DNA from: Baffinella frigidus
Taxonomy: Eukaryota; Cryptophyceae; Cryptomonadales; Baffinellaceae
Direction: 5' to 3'
Assembly (NCBI GenBank): GCA_026770585.1
Contig: MU646319.1
Coordinates: 1,012,541-1,034,459, forward strand
Length of the DNA: 21,919 bases
Position numbers and translations under genes: made by a program. The notes beneath the pieces were generated by a model. It was not told the DNA's origin. It worked only from the letters and a program-made list of their open reading frames with translations, and made no database searches. Numbering within the stretch: the stretch's first letter is position 1; the number at the start of each line of letters is the position of its first letter. Below are positions 14,778 through 21,800 of this stretch, in pieces.

Positions 14778-15287
14778 CAGGGGTACCTCGCTCATAAGAA
14801 ACCGCACCCCCCTAGGACTCTACAGGGGTACCTCGGTTACAAGAAACCGCTTCTCAAGAAAACGCACCGAATCCGACCCCTATGTTTTCTTGAACCTAAG
14901 AAAATCGGACCGACCGGATTCTTCTGCGTTTTCTTGTTTTTAAGAAAACACCGACCGACCGGATTCTCGTGTTTTCTAATGAATTAAGAAAACACCGACC
15001 GACCGGATTCTGTGTCCGTCAAGAAAAAAATTGGCCCTCACATCGCTTACCCCCCCGGAGAATGGAGCTGGCGAATTTTCGGGCCGAAAAACATGCCAAC
15101 ATTTCCTGAGAAAAAGTGGTTCCTAAGTGGTGCAACATTCAAAAATTGGTGATTTTTGGTCACCTGCAGGGCGGTTCACGTCTTTGCACCCTACACTTGT
15201 ACTTTTAGGGGGGAGGTTGCGGTTGAAGCTGGCCTACAATCGTGGGGTTGTCTAGTTCGAAATACCCAGAGAATGTGTTGTCACCAG

Positions 15288-15401
15288 GAGCCGATCACCG
15301 CGGGTGCGCCGAAGAAGAAGGGGCAGGGGGGGGCGGAGCGTCTTCCCATCCCGGTGGGTTTCTTTCGGGGGGACTACAGCGACCCCGACGAGTCTGACTA
15401 G
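15288..15401 (+). pseudogene. Possible captured terminal exon, product unknown
   Basis: After an acceptor-like 'gttgtcaccag' the frame reads EPITAGAPKKKGQGGAERLP, then IPVGFFRGDYSDPDESD, and stops (TAG). The acidic tail and the change from low-complexity to protein-like text suggest the C-terminal exon of a real protein. AATAAA hexamers follow at 15460 and 15517. Because it lies inside a TIR element with no matching upstream exon, it may be a captured host gene fragment. I do not recognise the protein, and chance cannot be excluded. Confidence 0.35.
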
Positions 15402-15524
15402 TTACATGCACTGTACATGTGCATGTTGTTCGGGGGGGGAGGCGTGGGTGAGTTGACTCAATAAAGGACGTTGACTCGCATGTACAGGCCTTGTTCATGG
15501 CGGCCGAGTTGGTAGCAATAAAGG

Positions 15525-15623
15525 TCTCTCTCTCTGTCTCTCCCTCTCTCTGTCTCTCTCTCGCACCCGCTCGCGCGCGCTCCCGGTTTGTCTCTCTCTC
15601 TCTCGAACCTCTCTCTTGCTCGC

Positions 15624-15667
<44 letters not shown>
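15525..15667 (+). repeat. CT microsatellite
   Basis: About 140 bp of (CT)n with interruptions (ctgt, cgcacccgctcgcgcgcgct), and a pure (CT) run from about 15629 to 15664. Confidence 0.95.
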
Positions 15668-15669
<2 letters not shown>

Positions 15670-15719
15670 TTCTCTCTGTACAAGGTGCGATGAAAAGGCC
15701 TCATTGCATTTCGCTCAAA

Positions 15720-15895
15720 CAGTACATGTACATGGGGTACATGTTTACCTCTCTCTCATAAGAAAGAACCACCCCCCCTACATGTATGTGAGCCTCGGAA
15801 GCGGGGTCTCAATGTATGTAGGACCACCGAAGGATCCGATGCAGAGGCCTACTATATGCAGGGTGGTACGAGGAGCCGCTTTCTTACGAGCACCG
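15720..15895. mobile_element. Decayed MITE remnant inside the inner TIR element
   Basis: Left-arm remnants 'ggggtacatgtttacctctc' and 'ctcataagaaagaaccaccc', and right-arm remnants 'gcagggtggtacgaggagcc' and 'gctttcttacgag', have the layout of the GTAC family with many changes. This would be a third nesting level. Confidence 0.5.
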
Positions 15896-16193
15896 ACCGG
15901 ATTCTCCCTGCGTTTTCTTAACTTTAAGAAAACGTGGACCGACCGATTTCCTGCATTTTCTTGATCTTTAAGAAAACGTGGACCGACCGCTTTCGTGCGT
16001 TTTCTTAACCTTAAGAAAAACGAACCGACCGGATTCTGCCTCTATTTTCTTGTTTTAAGAAAACACAGACCGACCGACCTTCGAGCAAGAGTGTTCTTGT
16101 AGCCGAGGTACCCCTGTACAGTAGGCCTGTGCGTAGGGCCCTAGGGTCGTCCTAGGGGGGAGGCAGTTTTTTATGAGCGAGATACCCCTGTAG

Positions 16194-16834
16194 GTCTTCA
16201 AAGAGGCGGGCTCGTCTTATACTAGGACGCTGTGGGCAATTACACTGCTAGCCAGAAGATTTTGTATTAGTCAACTTTGAAAAAAACGGGAGACAGGTGA
16301 AGTAAAATGGATGCCACCATGGCGTCCTTTGGTGCTTTGGTGCTTTGGTGCTTTGGTGCTCGGGATTCTAAAGTGGACAGTTTCAAGCAGGGGTTGACTT
16401 GAGCAAAAAATCCTGGCTGAATTACCTTAGGCTCGCAGGTTATGAGTCTTGTAGCGTCCAGACGCCGTGGCAGCGTCATGCCTCTGATCAATACATTGCA
16501 CACTCCTGTAATCGCAGCCTCATCTGGTGTGGGTATCTGAGGCCTAAGTCAATCCACTTTGGCGTCCTCATAACCTTGCGTCCTTCAGTGCCCTGAGAGC
16601 CTAGATACCCACTCCTGGTTCCCAGGAGCGGCGTTGCGCGTCGCGGTTGCGCCTGTCGTTGCGAGAGATTGCTAGCTTCGGGTGAGAGGACCTACGACCA
16701 CGCACCAGCCAGTTTCAGTCGCCAACCAAAAACTGCAACGTATGAGACTGGCTGATTGGTTCTCGTCGGCCACACTAGACCGGGTCGATCCAACGTGCCG
16801 AGGCGAGCTCTTCCTAGACTAGCTCGTCTTAGAC
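16194..16834. other. Intergenic stretch with small repeats
   Basis: It holds four perfect 8-bp units TTTGGTGC (16328-16359), the dispersed repeat at 16549-16620 (matching 613-690) and the flank repeat at 16784-16821. No gene was recognised. The frames at 16267-16503 and 16399-16596 have no motif. Confidence 0.5.
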
Positions 16835-16945
16835 TACACGGGCACCTCGCTCATAAGAACCCCCCCCCCCCCCTAGGGCCCTAGCAATAGACCTACTGTA
16901 GGGTCCTAGGGGGTGGCGGTTTCTTGTGAGCGAGGTACCCCTGTA
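16835..16945. mobile_element. MITE-like inverted-repeat element, GTAC family
   Basis: The left end tacacgggcacctcgctcat then aagaacccccc pairs with the right end ggcggtttcttgtgagcgag-gtacccctgta. The centre keeps cctagggccctagcaatagacctactgtagggtcctaggg. It is flanked on the left by '...agactac' and on the right by 'ggtcctc', as the outer element at 14776-16193 is by 'agactac' and 'ggtcttc'. A lone degraded arm (gaggtgtacctcgtccatta..gaaac) follows at about 17028-17052. Confidence 0.85.
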
Positions 16946-17344
16946 GGTCCTCACATCGGGGGCGCTTGGAACATGTAGCTTCGGCGAGCCAGCGTGACTC
17001 TCGCACAGTAGAGGCCTGGTGACCCGTGAGGTGTACCTCGTCCATTAGAAACGGTTCTGATAAGAACTGAGCGTTGTTGAGGGGGTTGCGGTTCTTAATT
17101 TTAAGAACGTGCCACCGACCTTTCTCAGATTACACGCACCTTTGCACCTGCCTTTGGGAACCAGCTCCCCTCCAATCTCAGAAATCGGTACCGTATCACT
17201 ACTGTACGTGTTGTCCTGTCAAGCTGCCCTGGCATGCAGCCCAATTCCTCGCAACAGCTTTACTGTCACAGCACTTTACTGTCACAGCACCCTGACACCC
17301 ATCACGGAATGCATTCCACACTCCCGCGCAGCCATGCACAACCC
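16946..17344. other. 3' flank of USB1, no gene recognised
   Basis: Beyond the degraded MITE arm there is mixed sequence with a 17-bp direct repeat (tttactgtcacagcac twice, 17259-17290). It should contain the USB1 3' UTR on the minus strand. I saw no clear polyadenylation hexamer. Confidence 0.4.
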
Positions 17345-18148
17345 TCAGCTCCGCAGCTCAAAGCGGTAGGTGCGCGCGCCGATCTTCGCCTTGGCAGCAT
17401 CCACCGCAAAGTCGACGCGCTTCCCTGCCGCCGCCCCAGCCCCCCCACCAGCCCCCCCACCAGGCTCCCCGCCAGGCTCCCCACCAGGCTCCCCACCAGG
17501 CTCCGCAGCCCCGGCGGCCAGAGGGGCGAGGTTGAGGACCGAGGGGGTGCCCGGCTCGAGGGCGCCTGTGGTCCAGGCGACGGACACGTGGAAGGAGAGG
17601 TCCGAGTAGTAGGGGGGCACGCGGAAGGTGTCGAGAGCGCGGTCGACGCCGCGCACCATCATGTGCGTGCGCTTCTCGCCCGCGTCGAGCCGCAGCCCCA
17701 CGAACGTGCGCGAGGCGTCGTCGTTGGTGTAGAGCGCCGCGCCGCTGAGCGTGGCCGTGAAGCGCGGGAGCGCGTGCAGCTGGTCGCGCAGCAGCTGCAC
17801 CAGCGAGTCGATCTGCGGCCGCCGCACCGCGAAGGTGCGCGACAGCGACAGGTGCACCTCGCTCAGCGGGATCCGGTGCAGCACCCGCGACGGCCCGAGC
17901 ACCAGCGCAGCCGCCTCCACTGCCTGCATTGCTGCCGCCTTGAGGCCGTCCCCCGCCCCGATGATAGGCACGAAGACGAAGCCAGGGAAGTTGCCCTTCA
18001 CGTGGGGAAAGGAGCGCACTCGCCCGTCGCGCGACACTTCTTTCTCTGCGTGCACACCACCTCGCTCATCGCCGCCACCGTTCCTCTCCTCCGCTGCGGG
18101 CTGCTCCCCCTCCTCCTCACTGTCATCATACGCCGCCAGCGACTCCAT
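17345..18148 (-). CDS. USB1: U6 snRNA 3' phosphodiesterase (USB1/Mpn1)
   Basis: A 267-residue 2H phosphoesterase of the USB1 family, which trims and end-modifies the 3' oligo(U) tail of U6 snRNA in the nucleus. The two signature tetrapeptides are present: HLSL (His99, Ser101) and HVSV (His187, Ser189), the catalytic His and Ser pairs. Other family landmarks are an acidic N terminus (YDDSEEEGE), GRVRSFPHVKGN (42-53), LSEVHLSLSRTF (95-106), LYTNDDASRTFVGL (139-152), the Y-x-D-x-SFHVSVAW block (181-192) and the C-terminal strand KIGARTYRFELR. I chose the ATG at 18148 because the family normally starts with this acidic stretch and the open frame further upstream has no suitable ATG. An insertion of (GGEP)3 and Gly/Ala repeats (about 217-241), coded by a tandem CCACCAGGCTCC tract, is local. 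No introns. It lies 180 bp downstream of the TOM5-like gene on the same strand. Confidence 0.93.
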   Translation of the reverse strand: MESLAAYDDSEEEGEQPAAEERNGGGDERGGVHAEKEVSRDGRVRSFPHVKGNFPGFVFVPIIGAGDGLKAAAMQAVEAAALVLGPSRVLHRIPLSEVHLSLSRTFAVRRPQIDSLVQLLRDQLHALPRFTATLSGAALYTNDDASRTFVGLRLDAGEKRTHMMVRGVDRALDTFRVPPYYSDLSFHVSVAWTTGALEPGTPSVLNLAPLAAGAAEPGGEPGGEPGGEPGGGAGGGAGAAAGKRVDFAVDAAKAKIGARTYRFELRS

Positions 18149-18327
18149 TCCTGCGTTGCTTCTCTTGGGCGCTCCAGCCGGCCTGCCACGTGCAGCCCCA
18201 GCCCCACCCGCCGGCGGCAGCGCGGGACCGCACGAGGCGCGGGGCGCGAGGGAGGCGAAGAGGGCGAGCGAGAGGAAGAGGAGGACAGGGCCGCCTTGCG
18301 GGAGCCGCCTCCCGCACAGTGGCGAAA

Positions 18328-18468
18328 TCACTGCATCCCGATCTTCTCGAGAATGGCCGGGGTCACGCGGATGAGCGAGATGATCACCACACACTGGATG
18401 AGCGAGAGCACCGCGAATCCCTTGGCCTGGGCACGCTCCTCCGGCGAAAGCGGCGGCGGCATCATCAT
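18328..18468 (-). CDS. TOM5-like small mitochondrial outer-membrane protein
   Basis: A 46-residue protein starting with three consecutive Met codons (18468, 18465, 18462). It has a short polar N terminus (PPPLSPEERAQAKGF), then a single hydrophobic segment (AVLSLIQCVVIISLI) followed by RVTPAILEKIG. The order 'L-[SD]-P-E-E ... one TM helix ... L-[LI]-R-V-T-P-x-I-L-x-K' is that of TOM5, a tail-anchored accessory subunit of the mitochondrial protein import channel (TOM complex). The length (about 50 aa) also fits. The frame is open further upstream but without an ATG. USB1 follows on the same strand; both may be separate genes or share a transcript. Recognition rests on one short conserved block, so confidence is moderate. 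Confidence 0.7.
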   Translation of the reverse strand: MMMPPPLSPEERAQAKGFAVLSLIQCVVIISLIRVTPAILEKIGMQ

Positions 18469-18615
18469 CGTGGAAGGGGGATCTCGTGGGACTTCAGCGA
18501 GGTCCTGTGAACTTGTGTGCTCGCTGAGCAGCTTGAGCAAATTCAGGATGTGTTTGAGCCATTTTCAAGATTTCCCCCTGGATGGCGGTCGACCTCGGCA
18601 ACTTTTGACACATCA

Positions 18616-18787
18616 CCACGCAAGAGTGTAGGGCAGAGTGACCCACAGGAGAAATAGTAGAATTCTACTATTTCTTAAGTTCATAAGTGGACATTCTTCC
18701 CACAGAAAAATCGAAATTTCGGAAAGTTGTTACAAATTCCGTGTGAACTGGCTTGTTTTCCCAGGTCTGCCCTACACTCTTGCGTGG
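18616..18787. mobile_element. 172-bp inverted-repeat element (second MITE family)
   Basis: Perfect 22-bp terminal inverted repeats: ccacgcaagagtgtagggca-ga at 18616 and its complement ending at 18787. There is no relation to the GTAC family. The interior holds a perfect 26-bp palindrome (18650-18675, agaaatagtagaattctact then atttct). No clear target duplication is seen. It lies between the divergent starts of the TOM5-like and collagen-like genes, so it falls in their promoter or 5' UTR region. Confidence 0.85.
18650..18675. other. Perfect 26-bp palindrome
   Basis: agaaatagtagaa and ttctactatttct are exact reverse complements with no spacer, centred on 18662/18663, inside the 172-bp element near its left end. 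Confidence 0.95.
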
Positions 18788-18875
18788 CACGACTTTAGAA
18801 AGTGGGTTCATCGAACTTGATCGAAGAGCCAGCCGGGGAGTTTCTTGCGCCGCTTGCCTCCTCTTGCACGCCAGC

Positions 18876-21800
18876 ATGGTGGGCTACGGGTCCGGCGAGA
18901 CGCAGCCGGAGGTCGCCGCTCCTGCCAGGTGAGCCGCCCGCGCGCGGGCCTGCCGCTGGAAGCCGGCTGCTGCTCTGCCTCTGGCGAGATGTTGGCTGGG
19001 CTGGCGTTGTCTTGCCAAGCGCCGCGGAGACGGAGGGGCCTCCTTGGGCGGCGTTCCGAGTGGAGCTCGCGCGGCGGTCGGTGCAGGGCGCGGCTGGCGG
19101 CGCGCGTTTGGCGCAGTAGCGCTGGTCTCTGACACCGTTTGCAGCGCAGTGTCTGTACCCTTCTGGCTCGCCTGCACAGTTTCCGGATCACAGCGCTCGC
19201 TCCTCTCACAGGCTGGTGCCTGTGAGGCTTGCCTTTGTCTGGTTGCAAGGCAGCCAACTGGCTCACACTCTGCCTCTGCGAGACGCTGCCAGCGCCAGGG
19301 CTGGATTTGTCTTTGCCGTGTTGGTAGGCTGAACGTCGCTCATATACTATCAACCAAGAGAACATAATGGCTGGCAAAGCAAGGCCGGGAGAGGGGGGCC
19401 TCCTCGCGCGGGTGTTACGAACGGAGCTTGCGCGGCGGTCGGTGCAGGGCGCGGCTGGCGGGGCGCGTTTGGCGCAGTAGCGCTGGCTGGGGTCCAGACC
19501 AGCGCTACTGCGCCAAACAGGGCAGTGGCTGGACCCCAGTTGTGTCTCGCTTGCACAGTTTCCGGCTCACAGCGCTCTCTTCTCACCTGTGAGGCTTGCC
19601 TAGCGGTGTCTGGTTGCGAGCCAGCCAACTGGCTCACTTGCGTGCTCACTGACGTGTGGCCGCACACAGGGCGACACGGACATGGCGCTTCGTGGCAGCG
19701 ATGGCGCTGTTTGCGCTGGCCGCCGCCGTCGCCGCCGTGTACCTGGCGCAGGCGCACGGGGCCGCGGCGCTGATCAGCGTCGGAGACGAGCCGTCCGACG
19801 GGCTCGCCGGCGACTCGGGGGGGCTGCAGGACGTCGAGAGTGAGATCGTCCACGAGCTGGGAAACAACGACGCGCTTCAGAATGGGTACAAACAGAGGTT
19901 TACTGCCGCTGGCAGCACGGCGGAGAAGCACTGCGGGTGCGACTGCCAGAACGCGGAGCCCAAGTTCAAGGTCAAGGCCGCGACGATGCTTGCGCAGGTT
20001 TCATCCGGGAACCACCTTGGAGGCAACCCAGGGGCAAATCTTAAGTCAATCTCCCACAGATGCCGCCCGATTCTGGGAGCATTTGTATGGGACTTGACTT
20101 GATAAAACATCGATTTGCCCAATATTTGCCTCCAGGGTGGTATGTTTAATTGAAAAGAAAATGGCCGATCAAACCGGGTTCTGATCCTAATAAAAATTTA
20201 AGTAGGGTTCTAATTAACCTTCGTCCAACTCCTATGCACAAATAGGAACCCACTTCTCTTTTAAATACAACATGTCCCCGGATTAGGTTGGCGACTCGAT
20301 CTTCTAATCTGTACCAGAACGAGTTGCTTTACACACCAGAACAAGTTGCTTTACTAAGTCCCATTCCTCACAGGGCAATTTTCATAAGAACAAGATAGTC
20401 GGCAATTAATTCCTGGTACAAATTTTACAACACACATGTAAACGAAGGCGTTTGTAAAGCCCTTTAATGACAAAATGTTTGGACCGATTTCGGAGTCGGA
20501 AAGTTGCAATTCCGGAGAAAACGGAGAAAACGGGATTGTCGGCTTTGGGAGTCCAGGTTATGGACCTTTTACCCAAAAGATCATGGCTTCGATAGGGAAA
20601 CATGAAAAATAGATGGACCGAATCGTGTGTGAATCGGCTTTTGACAAAAAGAAGACCCGCTTATTGACCCGCGCCACTCTCTTTTTTTGCCCTTTTTGCT
20701 TTCCTTTTTGCCCTTTTTGCTTTCCTAGATTCTTCGAGTCCATAACCTGTGACAGGGTTTCAATTTTGTTCATACCCGTGCCACTTATTTCCATTAATCC
20801 CGTCAATTCCGGCATTCCTGGAATTGGGATTGACAGGAAGTCCAAAATCGCCGTTATTGCCGAAATCCCGTTTATTCCGGAATAGAATCGTGTGAGGAAC
20901 GGGCCTAATGATGGGTTCCGTCACTATCGTATCAGGTTGGCGATTCGATCTTCTGATTTGTACCAGAACGAGTTGCTTTACAAACCAGAACGAGTTGCTT
21001 TTCACAACTAATTATGGGTTCCGGTACTATCAGGTTGGCGATTCGATCTTCTTCGGGCCGTGCAGCTCGTGCCCGTGCATGCGCAAGAACGACGAGGAGA
21101 CCGAGGTCTCACCCGGGAATCATTGCAACGAAACTTACTACACAATTTGCAACGAAATTTACTACACAATTGGCAACGAAATTTTCTGCACAACTGGCAA
21201 CGAAATTTACTACACAATTGGCAACGAAATTTACTGCACAGCAGCTTTACTATTTCCAGTATGCGCCTTCCGTGTAGTAAACTTCGTTGCCCCCAACTCC
21301 ATTCAATCAAATGATACCCCCGGGGTAGGTGGCCTCGCTCGAGGACGTGCTGGAAGCGATGAACAGAACGGAGGGCCTCATCGGGGAGAAGATGGAGGGG
21401 CGCGTCCCTGTGGATATCAAGCTCGACGTTGGCGAGAAAGGTTGGCTCCTCACCAGCCACCACCACCAGCCACCCTGCATCCCCTCAACCCTCAACCCTC
21501 AACCCCAAACCCTTCACCCTAGACCCTAGACCCTAAACCCTCAACCCTTCATCCCCTGAGCCCTTAACCCTAAACCCTAAACCCTAAACCCTAAACCCTA
21601 AACCCTAAACCCCAAACCCTAACCCCCTATCCCTCACCCCTAAACCCTAAACCCTAAACCCCAAACCCCAAACCCCAAACCCCTACCAGGCAAAACCGGC
21701 GCAGAGGGGCCAGTAGGGTACGTGGGCCCAGAGGGCGGGGTGGGACTCGTGGGGGAGAGGGGCACCAAGGGCCGTCGCGGCGACCAGGGCCCCAAGGGCG

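Larger units (their letters stand above)
14821..16119. mobile_element. Inner 1.3-kb TIR element with subterminal repeats
   Basis: Terminal inverted repeats tacaggggtacctcggttac-aagaa (14821) and ttcttgtagccgaggtaccc-ctgta (16094-16118) match over 24 of 25 bases. Next to both ends lie direct repeats, about 55 bp apart, of TTAAGAAAAC-nn-GACCGACCGGATTC with short TTTTCTT..AAGAAAA hairpins (about 14850-15030 and 15890-16075). Such subterminal arrays are typical transposase-binding regions. The interior has a possible gene end (15288-15401), a CT microsatellite and an old MITE remnant. No transposase is visible, so the element is non-autonomous. Confidence 0.75.
14776..16193. mobile_element. GTAC-family MITE split by a 1.3-kb TIR element
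   Basis: The outer left arm (tacaggggtacctcgctcat..aagaaaccgcacccccctaggactc, 14776-14820) continues at 16120 with 'agtaggcctgtgcgtagggc', 'cctagggtcgtcctagg' and the right arm ggcagttttttatgagcgag-atacccctgta (to 16193). Joined, these give a normal MITE of about 120 bp. The break falls at 'ctcTACA|gtagg', corresponding to 'cctacagtag' in intact copies. TAC/TACA appears on both sides of the inner element, as expected for a target-site duplication. Confidence 0.8.

Noticed and set aside
15495-15704. Arg-Glu repeat protein on the minus strand
   Set aside because: A translation of the CT/GA microsatellite.
18149-18394. N-terminal extension of USB1 with a hydrophobic stretch (VLLFLSLALFASLAPRA)
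   Set aside because: It looks like a signal peptide, but there is no ATG upstream in this frame, it overlaps the end of the TOM5-like frame, and USB1 proteins are nuclear with an acidic N terminus that matches the ATG at 18148.
17234-18631. 465-codon + strand open frame, the longest in the window
   Set aside because: It lies opposite USB1 and the TOM5-like gene, both recognisable on the minus strand. It has no protein-like features and stays open because of the high GC content.
19656-20102. Stand-alone 148-residue membrane protein
   Set aside because: The apparent first codon is GTG and overlaps the splice acceptor at 19669. The better model takes exon 1 from 18876 and leaves at the donor 19998.
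20908-21522. 204-codon + strand open frame with repeated [11 protein letters not shown]
   Set aside because: It reads through an intron filled with a 24-bp tandem repeat. Only 21034-21105 of it fits the collagen-like gene; the later part is in a different frame from exon 4.
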